In this document: piece by piece, positions 8,667 through 19,686 of the stretch | How positions within the stretch are numbered: the first letter of the stretch is position 1 | How the letters are laid out: every line of letters starts with the position of its first letter | NCBI RefSeq assembly: GCF_016888135.1 | Contig: NZ_JACSWB010000147.1 | Coordinates: 62,001-126,000 of the forward strand | Length of the DNA: 64,000 bases | Direction of reading: 5' to 3' | Origin: Leptolyngbya sp. CCY15150 | Lineage (GTDB): Bacteria > Cyanobacteriota > Cyanobacteriia > RECH01 | The notes under the pieces: model-generated | What the model was told of the DNA's origin: nothing | The model's database searches: none | What the model saw: the letters and a program-made list of their open reading frames with translations, nothing else | Position numbers and translations under genes: made by a program

Positions 8667-9862
8667 AACTGTCCCTCCTGCTCCGTATAACGTGGTTGAT
8701 CTGTGGTGGGGCGATCGCCCTCTGGATGACGTACTTCCGAGATGGGCGTGGTGGTAGACACCATGGCCGCCATCAGTTGATCGGGGGTGACCGTAAACGG
8801 CAAGTGATGGATGTCAGACGCCTCAGCACAGGCCACCTCGGCTGCTTGGCGCAGGTCGGCAATGGTGATGGATTCTAGACCTAGGTCGTCCAAGGTTTGG
8901 GGGAGCCCGAGGGTGCTATAAAACTGCTGAAGCTGCTGGCGGGCTGAAGCTGCTAGGCGACTGCCCTGCACTAATTCCTCAAGGCGTAGCTGCACGAGGA
9001 TGCCAAAGGCTACCTTCTCGCCGTGGAGGGTGCCGTGGCTTTGCAGGAGATGGGTAAGACCGTTGTGGACGGCATGGGCCGCCACGGTGCGACATTGGGC
9101 TCCGCCAATGCCACCGATGACGCCTGCCAGGAGAACCGTCGCATCCACCACGTCGCGCCACTCTTCACCGCCTGGATTCTCTAGGGCAGCGGCGGATTTT
9201 TGGAACAGCAGGTCGCGCAAGACCCGAGCTTGCTGCACCGCTGCCACAATCAAGGTTTGTTGGGAATGACCGCTGCTCACCGAGGCTTCATACCATTTGG
9301 CGATCGCATCCCCAATGCCGGCAACCAGGGTACGGCGCGGCGCAGTTTGCACCAGGTCGTAGTCCAGCAGCAGCAGATCGGGGCAGCGATCGAGGCTGAC
9401 GTCGTAGAGAAATGCGCCTTGGTCAGAATAGACGTTGGACAGCGCTGTCCAAGCGGCACAGGTGGCGGCTGAGGTGGGAATCGTGACCACGGGTAAGCGG
9501 GCCTGATGGGCGACGAGTTTAGCGGCATCTAGGGCTTTGCCGCCGCCCACACCCAGAATCACATCGGCTTGATGCTGCTCACGGGCCTGGTGTAGATGGG
9601 CTAGGGCCGATTCGCTACAGTCGTCGCCATAGGCCGCCTCGGCGATCGCCAACCCCTGTTGGACGAGGCTTGGGTGTAGATCTGGAGCGACTAGGGCCAG
9701 GGTGCGATCGCCGCCAATGATCAGCGGCCGTTGACCGATCTGGGCCAGGATGGAGCCTGCCTCAGCCAAAAGACCTGCCCCACGCATAATACGGGCTGGG
9801 GCCACCATCAGGCTAGGAAAGATGGCTGGAGAAGAAGCGGATTGAGGCGATAGACGAGTCAT
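8657..9862 (-). CDS. glycerol dehydrogenase family (iron-containing alcohol dehydrogenase fold)
   Basis: A 401-residue protein related to GldA, which oxidises glycerol to dihydroxyacetone with NAD. Seen: the NAD-binding GVGGGKALDAAK, IPTSAATCAAWTALS, and the three metal ligands expected in the family: Asp in AGIGDAIAKWYEA, His in HAVHNGLTHL and His in HGTLHGEKVAFG. All are intact, so it should be an active metal-dependent dehydrogenase. A later start (ATG at 9808, MVAPARIMRGAG) would match GldA more closely. It overlaps the downstream aminotransferase by 10 bp. Closeness to the GG locus makes glycerol or glycerol-derived compounds plausible substrates, but this is inference. Confidence 0.75.
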   Translation of the reverse strand: MTRLSPQSASSPAIFPSLMVAPARIMRGAGLLAEAGSILAQIGQRPLIIGGDRTLALVAPDLHPSLVQQGLAIAEAAYGDDCSESALAHLHQAREQHQADVILGVGGGKALDAAKLVAHQARLPVVTIPTSAATCAAWTALSNVYSDQGAFLYDVSLDRCPDLLLLDYDLVQTAPRRTLVAGIGDAIAKWYEASVSSGHSQQTLIVAAVQQARVLRDLLFQKSAAALENPGGEEWRDVVDATVLLAGVIGGIGGAQCRTVAAHAVHNGLTHLLQSHGTLHGEKVAFGILVQLRLEELVQGSRLAASARQQLQQFYSTLGLPQTLDDLGLESITIADLRQAAEVACAEASDIHHLPFTVTPDQLMAAMVSTTTPISEVRHPEGDRPTTDQPRYTEQEGQLWV

Positions 9863-10096
9863 AGACGGGATGGGGTCGTAGGAGACGGCTAAGATACCCT
9901 GCAGTGTGGGAGAGCGATGTCTCCCGCCAGGCTAGGGCGATCGCAATCAATGAAGGCAAGACTATCCATGGGGCGATGGATCCAGCGCAGGTTTGTGTAC
10001 TGGATGACATCAGTCTCAAGTAAAGACCAATTTACTATACTCAATGGTTACTTGCGGAGACTTTCTTGGATTGGCAGCAAGGTTCAGCGGAATCGC

Positions 10097-10627
10097 TTAG
10101 GAGTCGGTGTTGGGTGCTGGCGGAATGGCGGCGAGGCGATCGCTGTAGATGGTGACGTCTAGGTTCTCATCGGTACGATCTCGGAGCGATCGCTTGATTT
10201 GTCCTAACACCAGCGGCTGGGAAACGCCTTCCTCAGGATGGAGCACCGTGCGGGCGAGGATGGTGAGCTGGCGATCGCCGCCGCGACCGAGGCGACCGGG
10301 GGAGAATAGGTTGCTGGCGGCCTGTTTGAGGGTGGCGTCCAGTTCCGTCTCGGTGATGGTGGCGGGAACAACAATCACCGCTTGGGTTGCACCGGAATCA
10401 AACACGGTGACGTAGCGCACCGCACCGGGCACGCTAGTCGGCACAATCGGCCCCAAACTGAGGGCGAAAAGCCCCCCCGTGAGAACGCCCATAAAGCCCG
10501 TAACCCCCACAAGACGAAAGCGAAACCCCCACTTGAAGGCAAAGCTCAAGAGCATCAAGCCTGCAAAGGCCAGGGTCGTGATGCCAAACCATTTCGCAAT
10601 CACCAAAAAATCAGCCGTACTTAACAT
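10097..10627 (-). CDS. ycf51: Ycf51 family protein
   Basis: A 176-residue protein with two N-terminal membrane segments (about residues 8-30 and 38-60) and a soluble C-terminal domain. The phrases FKWGFRFRLVGVTGFMGVL, PGAVRYVTVFD and LGRGGDRQLTI are those of the Ycf51 (DUF2518) family, conserved in cyanobacteria and some plastid genomes; function is not established. Length is typical. No close operon partner: sufU begins 105 bp upstream in coordinate order on the same strand. Confidence 0.88.
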   Translation of the reverse strand: MLSTADFLVIAKWFGITTLAFAGLMLLSFAFKWGFRFRLVGVTGFMGVLTGGLFALSLGPIVPTSVPGAVRYVTVFDSGATQAVIVVPATITETELDATLKQAASNLFSPGRLGRGGDRQLTILARTVLHPEEGVSQPLVLGQIKRSLRDRTDENLDVTIYSDRLAAIPPAPNTDS

Positions 10628-10732
10628 AAATCCTCACCCTATCCCACTAAAACTAATTGTTGATGGCGTTATTGCTCATGGCGCGATCGCCCCTAGAAGG
10701 TTCACCTACAGGTCAATACGGCCTGGAGCACC

Positions 10733-11209
10733 TTAAAGATCTTCGTTGCTGACAAACTCAACTGCCTCGGTCTGTCCTGCCTGTTCGAGGGCGGCCTTCA
10801 GGGTATGCCAACCCAGATTGGCGCATTTGATCCGCACTGGAAATTGCGCCACCCCCTGCATGACATTCAGCTTGCGCAACTCTTTTGGGAACTCCGCATC
10901 GCCTTTCATCATGGCTTGAAACGTTTGCACCATCTCCAGCGCTTCCTCACAGCTTTTGCCCCGCAGCGCCTCGGCCATGAGATCTACCGACGCCATGGAA
11001 ATAGCGCAGCCTTCGCCCTCAAATTTCACATCGTCGATGGAGCCATCGGCCTCGTTGAGCTTAAGGCTGAGTTCGATGGTGTCGCCACAGGAGGGATTAT
11101 GCCCGCGCTGGTGGCGATCGACGGGGCTGGTGGTGCCGCGATTGCGGGGTTTTTTGTACCGTTCCAAAATCACGGTTTGGTATAGATCCCGGAGATCATT
11201 CAATGCCAT
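10733..11209 (-). CDS. sufU: SUF-system iron-sulfur scaffold protein SufU/IscU-like
   Basis: A 158-residue IscU-fold protein. Seen: three conserved cysteines in PSCGD (Cys41), GEGCAIS (Cys68) and RIKCANL (about Cys129), and an extended loop between the second and third that is typical of SufU rather than IscU. SufU binds zinc and takes sulfur from the desulfurase SufS in Gram-positives; in cyanobacteria the main SUF scaffold is SufBCD, with SufU and Nfu as accessory proteins. No other suf genes lie nearby. Confidence 0.88.
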   Translation of the reverse strand: MALNDLRDLYQTVILERYKKPRNRGTTSPVDRHQRGHNPSCGDTIELSLKLNEADGSIDDVKFEGEGCAISMASVDLMAEALRGKSCEEALEMVQTFQAMMKGDAEFPKELRKLNVMQGVAQFPVRIKCANLGWHTLKAALEQAGQTEAVEFVSNEDL

Positions 11210-11295
11210 GGTTGCCTTGGGGGTGCTAGGATACCTGCTCTGATCCTATCAGGGTTACGAGCATTCGGGGGCCGGGGCGATCGCTCTCGGGGCGA

Positions 11296-12048
11296 CTAAT
11301 TGCCCTGCTGGGTAGGGCGCAGGAGAATATCGTGCACCTGCACATGGGGCGGCTGGGTGAGCAGATACTCTAGGGCATTGGCGATGTCGTTGGGGCTGAG
11401 CACTGGAAACTGGTCGTAGGTGGTTTGGGCTTTCTGAGCATCTTGGTAATACTTGGCCGCAAACTCCGTTTCCACATAGCCAGGGCTGATGGACGAGATG
11501 CGGATTGATGATCCGGCAGCCCGCAGTTCCTGCCGCAGACCCTCGGTGAGCGATCGCACCGCAAACTTGGTACCGGAATAGAGCCCGCTAATGCTGGGCA
11601 CGCGATAGCCAGACATGGAGCTGATGTGGACAATATGGCCGCGATCGCCCCTGGCTTGCATATCCTGCAGGGCTTCCCGAGTGCAGATGCAGAGGGCCAG
11701 CACATTCACCTCCAGCATCTCTCGCCAGGCCTCGGTGTCGCCGGTCATCAAGGGCGCATTGTGCCCCAGACCAGCATTGTTCACCAAAATATCGACACCG
11801 CCCCACTGGCGGCGCAGACTGGCAAACATCTGGAGAATGTCCGACTCTTGGCGCAGGTCAACGGTCTGGGCTAACACCTCTGCTCCACCCTGCCGCAAGT
11901 CGCTTGCCAACTCATCTAAGCGATCGCTGCGCCGGGCACAGATCGCTACCCGACAGCCGGCCGCCGCCAACCGCCTTGCCAGCGCTGCGCCGATGCCGCT
12001 AGATGCACCGGTGACCAACGCCACTTGTCCTGCTAGAGATGACCCCAT
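11296..12048 (-). CDS. short-chain dehydrogenase/reductase
   Basis: A 250-residue classical SDR. Seen: cofactor motif TGASSGIG, NNAGLG, HISSMSGY with the catalytic serine, and YSGTKFAVRS with the YxxxK pair. ARRSDR after the second strand suggests NADP preference. The ATG at 12048 has GGAGG about 6 nt upstream and is preferred over an in-frame TTG at 12069. Substrate cannot be read from sequence. ilvE starts upstream on the same strand with a 60-bp gap, so co-transcription is possible. Confidence 0.88.
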   Translation of the reverse strand: MGSSLAGQVALVTGASSGIGAALARRLAAAGCRVAICARRSDRLDELASDLRQGGAEVLAQTVDLRQESDILQMFASLRRQWGGVDILVNNAGLGHNAPLMTGDTEAWREMLEVNVLALCICTREALQDMQARGDRGHIVHISSMSGYRVPSISGLYSGTKFAVRSLTEGLRQELRAAGSSIRISSISPGYVETEFAAKYYQDAQKAQTTYDQFPVLSPNDIANALEYLLTQPPHVQVHDILLRPTQQGN

Positions 12049-12108
12049 CCTGAACCTCCGATCCCACAAACCGGTATGGTAACAGGTTCATGGTTATCTG
12101 CGAATCCG

Positions 12109-13023
12109 CTAAGCGATCGCCACTCGGGTAATCCAAGACTCATACTGGGGATCCCGCCCTTCGGTGATGGCGGTGAGCTTGTCGCGCAGGAGGGTGGTGA
12201 TGGGGCGATCGCTCGACAGCTCATAGTTTTCAATCCGGCGCACCGGGGTGACCTTGGCCGCCGTACCGCTGAGGAAGACTTCATCGGCAATCAGCAACTC
12301 GGTTTTATCGATTGCCCGTTCAATCACCGGAATGCCCAGATCCTGCGCCACCGTGAGCACGCTATCGCGGGTGATGCCTTCCAAAATATCTTGATCAAAG
12401 CCGGGGGTGATCAGCTTGCCCTGACGCACCATGAAAATATTCATCCCCGAGGCTTCACAGACCTTCCCCTGGGTGTTCATCAAAATGGCTTCGTCAAACC
12501 CTGCCGACACCGCTTCCGTTTTGGCCATAGACGAGGTGATGTAAGCGCCGCTAATTTTACCCCGTAGCGGCAGGCTGCGATCTTCCTGGCGATACCAGGA
12601 ACTAATCCGGCAAGCCACCCCCTCCGGTGAGAGATAATCCCCCAGCTCTAGCCCATAGATAAAGAAGTCTTTTTCGACGTTATGCAGCCGAGGCGCAATA
12701 CCGAGATCCGAGGTGTAGACAAAGGGGCGAATGTAGAAAGATGTGCCAGGCTGATTTTTTTGCACAAACTCCACGATGGTGGCGGCAATCTTGCTGGCGG
12801 GCAGGTCGTATTGCAGGAAACGGGCGCTATCGCTGAGGCGCTGGGCATGGCGATCCAGCCGGAATAGTAAGGCATGGCCGGGATGTTGAGGATCGGGGAT
12901 GCCCCGCAGTCCGCCAAATGCCCCAGTTCCGTAGTGCAGCGCATGGGTGGCGATCGATAGGTTGGCGTCCGCAAAGGGAACAAACTCATTTTTAAAGTAG
13001 GCAACGGGCAGAAAGGTGTGCAT
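12109..13023 (-). CDS. ilvE: branched-chain amino acid aminotransferase
   Basis: A 304-residue fold-type IV PLP enzyme catalysing the last step of valine, leucine and isoleucine synthesis from the 2-oxo acids. Seen: HALHYGTGAFGGLRG near the N-terminus, the lysine in RGKISGAYITSS (Schiff base), EASGMNIFMV, and GTAAKVTPV at the phosphate-binding end. Length and motif order are standard for IlvE; D-amino-acid transaminases of the same fold lack this combination. Confidence 0.92.
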   Translation of the reverse strand: MHTFLPVAYFKNEFVPFADANLSIATHALHYGTGAFGGLRGIPDPQHPGHALLFRLDRHAQRLSDSARFLQYDLPASKIAATIVEFVQKNQPGTSFYIRPFVYTSDLGIAPRLHNVEKDFFIYGLELGDYLSPEGVACRISSWYRQEDRSLPLRGKISGAYITSSMAKTEAVSAGFDEAILMNTQGKVCEASGMNIFMVRQGKLITPGFDQDILEGITRDSVLTVAQDLGIPVIERAIDKTELLIADEVFLSGTAAKVTPVRRIENYELSSDRPITTLLRDKLTAITEGRDPQYESWITRVAIA

Positions 13024-13488
13024 GGCAACGACTATCCTCTAAACGATGGGCGAATGATCGACGGACATCGGTCAGCCGAAGCGCCGATCATTCTAGGAGC
13101 GATCGCTCTAAACTCCTTGGCTAGACACCCTGGGGCCGTGCAGCATGGAGACGGTCTCCGGAGCGACCAATGATGCAATTCTCTAACTAATCCTATCCTG
13201 AATCGTTGACTGGCAAGACTTGCGGTAGTGAGTATCTTATGAAGGAGATTCCGGTTAGCAGGGTCTAGGATGGAATTCCTTTGTGCCACCCCCAAAGGTT
13301 GTCTGTTGAGCCAGGGGTGATCCCAGGCGATCGCTCATCATGGAGAGAACCGGTTGGATCGGTGACTTGGATTCGGTGACTTGGATTCGGTGACTTAGAT
13401 CAGTGACCCTGCCGAGTCTTCGGTGACCCTGCCGAGTCTCATGCCAAACCTCAAACGTTCTTAACATGTCCCACGACGGTTGACTCCT
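13024..13488. other. 465-bp divergent gap with short tandem repeats
   Basis: This region separates ilvE (minus) from the COQ4-like gene (plus) and should contain both promoters. I see no gene. It holds the tandem repeat described at 13360-13440. No promoter boxes are convincing. Confidence 0.6.
13360..13440. repeat. two adjoining tandem repeats sharing a CGGTGAC core
   Basis: Three units of CGGTGACTTGGATT (14, 14 and 13 bp; the third has TTAGAT) occupy 13360-13400. They are followed directly by two 20-bp units of CGGTGACCCTGCCGAGTCTT type at 13401-13440. Both repeat classes share GGTGAC, so they probably arose by slippage from one seed. The block lies 50 bp before the COQ4-like start codon. 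Confidence 0.85.
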
Positions 13489-13968
13489 ATGGCTTCCCTC
13501 GACTCTTCCTTAACGCTGCGTGATGGCTTGGAACGCTACTACCTCGCCAATCCGGATGTGCCCCGTGGCCAAGATATTCAAGTGGGCTGGCTGCATATTC
13601 CCTGGCAAGACCTGCAAAAGCACGACATCATGCATGTGGTTACCGGCTACAGTACGGCGCTCAAGGATGAGCTGCAGTTGATTGGCTTCTTGCTCACGGC
13701 GCTGACCTGGAAACGGCCTTGGTATTTCTACCTGCAAAGCTTGGGGGTATTTGCGGAACTGTTGGGGCGATCGCTCTTGGGGCGGCGCTATGGGGCAGAT
13801 TACTACTGGCCCTGGCACGTCTGTCGTTACTACAGGCTGGGCATTCAGCAGGGGCTGAGGGTACGCAAAAAGATTGATGCTTACCTCGATCCGGATCTGA
13901 TGATGGATCACAGTCTGGGTTCGTTGCGGCAGGAATATGGTATTCGCAATGCCGGAGCTTGGGACTAA
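13489..13968 (+). CDS. COQ4-like protein
   Basis: A 159-residue protein with the exact COQ4 family metal-binding signature: His45-Asp46-x-x-His49, eleven residues, then Glu61. Eukaryotic and proteobacterial COQ4 act in ubiquinone synthesis, recently linked to removal of the ring C1 carboxyl group. Cyanobacteria make plastoquinone, not ubiquinone, so the role here is open; a quinone-head-group reaction is a reasonable guess. The ATG at 13489 follows a TTG in frame at 13480, which is less likely. It stands alone between ilvE and murD, on the plus strand. Confidence 0.8.
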   Translation: MASLDSSLTLRDGLERYYLANPDVPRGQDIQVGWLHIPWQDLQKHDIMHVVTGYSTALKDELQLIGFLLTALTWKRPWYFYLQSLGVFAELLGRSLLGRRYGADYYWPWHVCRYYRLGIQQGLRVRKKIDAYLDPDLMMDHSLGSLRQEYGIRNAGAWD

Positions 13969-14212
13969 TCAACCAGCCGTCTTATGTTGACGATGTTGAC
14001 GGGTAGCTTGTCCAATCTGCGCAACTCTGGATGGGAACGAGCTGCTCTAATAAGACGTGGTTGACCCTGTTTTCAACCAGCTTGGGCAAGATCTCCATCC
14101 TGAAAATGGCTGCTTATCAGCGCCATCCTACCCGTCGGGACAAAATCTCGGTACAATGCTGAGACTGAAAATTTTGCCGCCCATGCGGTGAACTGCCCCA
14201 AGGAAAGGGTCT

Positions 14213-15562
14213 ATGCCGAATGCAGATGTGATTGGCTTGGGAAAATCAGGACTAGCGGCGGCGCGCTTGCTGGCTCGCCAAGGCTGGACGGTGACGCTCA
14301 GCGATGCCAAAACTTCCGATGCGCTGGAACAAACGCGATCGCTCCTCGCGGCGGAGGGCATCACGGTGCGCCTCAATCACCGTTTGGATCCCAGTCAATC
14401 CCAGAGCGATCGCATTGTCGTGAGTCCCGGTGTGCCCTGGGATCTGCCAATGCTCCAGCAGGCCAGGGATATGGGGATTGAAACCATGGGGGAGATGGAG
14501 CTAGCTTGGCGATCGCTCTCCGACCGTCCTTGGGTGGGCATCACGGGCACCAATGGTAAAACCACCACCACGGCGCTGGTGGCGGCGATTTTTCAAGCGG
14601 CGGGGTTCCATGCTCCAGCCTGCGGCAACATTGGCTATGCGGCCTGTGAGCTGGCTCTAGCGGAGAAACCGCCGGACTGGGTGATTGCGGAGGTGAGCAG
14701 CTATCAGATCGAATCCTCCCAAACCCTCGCCCCCCACATCGGCGTATGGACAACCTTCACCCCCGATCACCTCAGCCGCCACCATACGTTGGCCAACTAC
14801 GACGCCATTAAAGCCAAGCTGCTGCACCAGTCCCATCATCAGGTGCTCAACGGCGATGATCCTTACCTACGACGCACCGGGGGCGATCGCTTTCCGTCGG
14901 CCTGTTGGACGAGTGTGCAGGGCAAGGCGCAGGTGGTCGCCCATCCCGAACGGGGAGTGTATCTAGATGACGGCTGGGTGATGGCTGGGGGGCAGCCCAT
15001 CGTCCAAGCTAGCGATCTGCGCATGGTGGGATCCCATAATCTTCAGAATTTGCTGATGGCGGTGGCGGTGGCCTGGTTGGCGGAGATTGACCGGGAAGCG
15101 ATCGCCCATGCCATCCAAACCTTCCCCGGTGTGCCCCATCGCTTGGAGCATATTGCGACCTGGCAGGGCATTGACTTTATCAATGACAGCAAAGCCACCA
15201 ACTACGACGCAGCGGAGGTGGGCTTAGCGGCGGTGGCGGCTCCGGTGGTGTTGATTGCCGGTGGGGAGGCTAAGGCGGGGGAGGATGGCGCTTGGCTCCA
15301 GCGCATTCAGGACAAGGCCATTGCGGTGTTGCTGATTGGCGATGCGGCTCCGTCCTTTGCCGATCGCCTGCAGCAGGTGGGCTATGGTGCCTATGAGGTG
15401 GTGGGAACGATGGAGGCAGCGATCGCCCGGGCCAAGATCCTCGCGCCCCAAAGCGCGGCAAACACCGTACTGCTCTCCCCCGCCTGCGCCAGTTTTGACC
15501 AATATCCTAACTTTGAAGCCCGAGGCGATCACTTCCGCCAGCTCTGCCAGACCCATTTGTAG
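14213..15562 (+). CDS. murD: UDP-N-acetylmuramoylalanine--D-glutamate ligase
   Basis: A 449-residue cytoplasmic Mur ligase that adds D-glutamate to UDP-MurNAc-L-alanine using ATP. Seen: [16 protein letters not shown] at the N-terminal nucleotide-binding domain, the ATP P-loop [27 protein letters not shown] and the C-terminal domain phrase [22 protein letters not shown] precedes the ATG. Length is normal. No other mur genes are adjacent, unlike the dcw clusters of many bacteria, as is usual in cyanobacteria. Confidence 0.95.
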   Translation: MPNADVIGLGKSGLAAARLLARQGWTVTLSDAKTSDALEQTRSLLAAEGITVRLNHRLDPSQSQSDRIVVSPGVPWDLPMLQQARDMGIETMGEMELAWRSLSDRPWVGITGTNGKTTTTALVAAIFQAAGFHAPACGNIGYAACELALAEKPPDWVIAEVSSYQIESSQTLAPHIGVWTTFTPDHLSRHHTLANYDAIKAKLLHQSHHQVLNGDDPYLRRTGGDRFPSACWTSVQGKAQVVAHPERGVYLDDGWVMAGGQPIVQASDLRMVGSHNLQNLLMAVAVAWLAEIDREAIAHAIQTFPGVPHRLEHIATWQGIDFINDSKATNYDAAEVGLAAVAAPVVLIAGGEAKAGEDGAWLQRIQDKAIAVLLIGDAAPSFADRLQQVGYGAYEVVGTMEAAIARAKILAPQSAANTVLLSPACASFDQYPNFEARGDHFRQLCQTHL

Positions 15563-15665
15563 GTACGAACCCAGCGTCCTAACCAGTTAGCGATCGGGTG
15601 CGAACGATTGGAGATCTGACGGATCAGATCCATCCCGGAGTTCGGCTTTCCCTCCACCCTAGCTA

Positions 15666-17403
<1,738 letters not shown>

Positions 17404-17430
17404 TCCATGGCGGTCGAGTGACCCAGCAAG

Positions 17431-17459
17431 CGGAGGGGCGATCGCCCCTCCGTTTTGTG
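17431..17459 (+). terminator. intrinsic terminator of groL, built around a HIP1 site
   Basis: Perfect 22-bp palindrome centred on GCGATCGC with GGAGGGGC/GCCCCTCC flanks, immediately followed by GTTTTGT. It is a strong stem with a T-rich tail, 28 bp past the groL stop. Confidence 0.85.
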
Positions 17460-17599
17460 CTATCTACCCTTTTGCGGTATCTACAATCTGACAAGGCTTG
17501 ATTACAATGGAAGCAGCACCCTATCAGAATGACTAAGCTCTTCTCGGGGCATTTCATTGCCCTGACCCTTGTCCATGCTATTGAAATTTCTCTAGGTCT

Positions 17600-18166
17600 A
17601 TGACAGCTCAAATACTAGTTGAAAAAACAAAATTAGAAACGCCACCCCTGACCTTGCACTATCTGGGCGATCGCGTTCTGCGGCAGCCAGCCAAGCGGAT
17701 TGCTAAGGTGGATGACTCTGTACGGCAATTGATCAAAGAGATGTTGCAGACCATGTACAGCGAAGATGGCATTGGTCTAGCGGCTCCTCAAGTGGGGGTG
17801 CATAAGCAACTGATTGTCGTGGATTGCGATCCAGAAAATGCAGCTTCGCCTCCCCTAGTGCTCATCAACCCGGTGATCAAGTCTTCATCCCCCGAAACCT
17901 GTGCCTACGAGGAAGGTTGTTTGAGTATTCCCGGTGTGTACCTCGGGGTGACGCGCCCGGAGGTGATCGAGGTGGCCTATAAAGATGAGAATGGTCGTCC
18001 TCAGCGGTTAAAAGCAAAAGGACTGCTGTCCCGCGCAATTCAACATGAAATCGATCACCTCAACGGTGTCATGTTTGTGGATCGGGTAGACAATGGTATT
18101 GCTTTGACCCAAGCTCTGGATAAGCAGGGTTTCTCGATCCAGGCAGTTCAGGCCATTTCGGCGTAG
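17600..18166 (+). CDS. def: peptide deformylase
   Basis: A 188-residue metalloprotease that removes the formyl group from new polypeptides. All three signature motifs are present: GIGLAAPQVG (motif 1), EEGCLSIPG (motif 2, metal-ligand Cys) and QHEIDHLNG (motif 3, HExxH-like with His ligands). An N-terminal extension of about 20 residues is usual in cyanobacterial copies. It is separated from groL by a terminator, so has its own promoter in 17460-17599. Confidence 0.93.
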   Translation: MTAQILVEKTKLETPPLTLHYLGDRVLRQPAKRIAKVDDSVRQLIKEMLQTMYSEDGIGLAAPQVGVHKQLIVVDCDPENAASPPLVLINPVIKSSSPETCAYEEGCLSIPGVYLGVTRPEVIEVAYKDENGRPQRLKAKGLLSRAIQHEIDHLNGVMFVDRVDNGIALTQALDKQGFSIQAVQAISA

Positions 18167-18239
18167 TTCCTGATGGTGGGTTGATACCTGAGTTGTCGCC
18201 TGAGTTGTCGTTGGTTGTTATATAAGGACAAGATCTGTT

Positions 18240-18437
18240 GTGACTCCAAAAAGTGGTGCGTTTTTAGCGGTATCCTGCGTGGCGGCGATCGCTGCGGTAG
18301 GTTCTGTGTTTGAACTATCGTCGGGTACTCCCCAACTAGGGGCTGCACCCACCTCGATTATCCTCGCCCTGAGCATTCCGCTAACCGTCGTTATGTTCTT
18401 GGCGGCCGTGCGCGACGCGAAAGCGAACCAGGGTTAG
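18240..18437 (+). CDS. small two-helix membrane protein
   Basis: A GTG-initiated 65-residue frame with AAGGACAAG about 8 nt upstream. The protein has two hydrophobic segments (about residues 7-25 and 38-57), separated by a short polar loop and ending in a charged tail RDAKANQG. Composition and ribosome-binding site argue it is real; I do not recognise the family. It follows def by 73 bp on the same strand and converges on chrA with only 19 bp between stop codons. Confidence 0.55.
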   Translation: MTPKSGAFLAVSCVAAIAAVGSVFELSSGTPQLGAAPTSIILALSIPLTVVMFLAAVRDAKANQG

Positions 18438-18456
18438 AACGCTAGTTGTCCCTAGA

Positions 18457-19686
18457 CTAGGAGCCGACTAGGGTACCGACCAGTAAACCCATGACTGCCC
18501 CCGCTGGTACGAGCTGCCATGCGGGGGTTTTAAAGCGCAATAGGGCCACCAGGGCGGCGATCGCGATCGCGATGGTGATCCCGGACAGCACCACCGTGTC
18601 TTGGGTAAAGGCTGTTTGGGCTAAGGGCACCGATGCGGCGGCCACGGCCCCAATCACAGCGCTGGTCACTCCCCGCAAAAAGGCCCGCACCCAGGGACTG
18701 CGGCGGATGCGAGACAGGATGGGTGAAGCCAGCATAATGAAGGCGAAGGATGGCGTAAAGATGGCGATCGTGGCGATCAGGGCTCCCACAACCCCCGCCA
18801 CTTTATAGCCCACAAAGGCTGCGGTGATCACCACGGGGCCGGGCGTAAGCTGACCAAGGGCAACACCGTTGATAAATTCAGTACGGGTGAGCCAATGGAG
18901 GTGATCCACCACCTCAGCTTCTAAGAGCGGAATGATCACGAGGCCGCCGCCAAAGATGAAGCTGCCCACCTGCAAGAAAAAGCTGGCTAGTGGCAGGGCA
19001 TAGTCCTGCAAGCGCTCCAGACCCCAGAAACTAGATAGGGCTAAGACTTCCCCCGGAACGCCTACGGTTGCTAGGGTCAACGACATGGTGGGCAGGAGCG
19101 GCAGCAGCCAGGCCGAGTTGACGGGAGGATTGGGCGGTGTGCTCATTCTCGGGCCGTAGATCACCAATCCCAAAATGCCAGCGATGATGAACGTCAGCAG
19201 CACATTGATGGACAGGGCCAGCATAACCACGATGGTCGCGATCGCGATCGCCCCTCCTATCCAGTCCCGTAGGGTACGTTTGGCCAACTTCCAGCAAAAG
19301 CCGACGATGATGGCCACGACGACCGGGGAGATGCCTAAGAACAGATATTCTAGCTGGGGCAGGCTTTGAAACCGAAAGTACATCCAAGACAAAAACACCA
19401 GAATTAGAAACGCTGGCGTGATGAAGCATAGCCCGGCAATCAAGGCACCAAGCTGTCCGGCACGGACATAGCCGATGTAAATGCCTAGTTGGGTAGAGGC
19501 TGGCCCCGGCAGCATTTCACAAATCGCTAGCCCTTCCGAGAATTGCTCCGTCGTCAACCACTGCCGCTGCACTACCACTTCATCAAGCTGCATGGCGATG
19601 TGGGCTTGGGGGCCGCCAAACCCGGCTGCGCCCAAGCGCAGAAAGAGTTGAGCCAGGTCTCGGAGGCGATCGCGTTTCGTGTTCAT
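18457..19686 (-). CDS. chrA: chromate transporter, two-domain ChrA
   Basis: A membrane protein of about 409 residues made of two tandem CHR domains. Seen: FLRLGAAGFGGPQAHIAM begins the first domain and GSFIFGGGLVIIPLLEAEVV the second; each is followed by a PGP motif (MLPGPAST, LTPGPVVI). ChrA exports chromate and may also act on sulfate-like oxyanions. The ATG at 19686 is preferred; a frame opening at 19728 would add 14 residues. Neither has a clear ribosome-binding site. It stands alone, convergent with the small membrane protein gene. Confidence 0.9.
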   Translation of the reverse strand: MNTKRDRLRDLAQLFLRLGAAGFGGPQAHIAMQLDEVVVQRQWLTTEQFSEGLAICEMLPGPASTQLGIYIGYVRAGQLGALIAGLCFITPAFLILVFLSWMYFRFQSLPQLEYLFLGISPVVVAIIVGFCWKLAKRTLRDWIGGAIAIATIVVMLALSINVLLTFIIAGILGLVIYGPRMSTPPNPPVNSAWLLPLLPTMSLTLATVGVPGEVLALSSFWGLERLQDYALPLASFFLQVGSFIFGGGLVIIPLLEAEVVDHLHWLTRTEFINGVALGQLTPGPVVITAAFVGYKVAGVVGALIATIAIFTPSFAFIMLASPILSRIRRSPWVRAFLRGVTSAVIGAVAAASVPLAQTAFTQDTVVLSGITIAIAIAALVALLRFKTPAWQLVPAGAVMGLLVGTLVGS

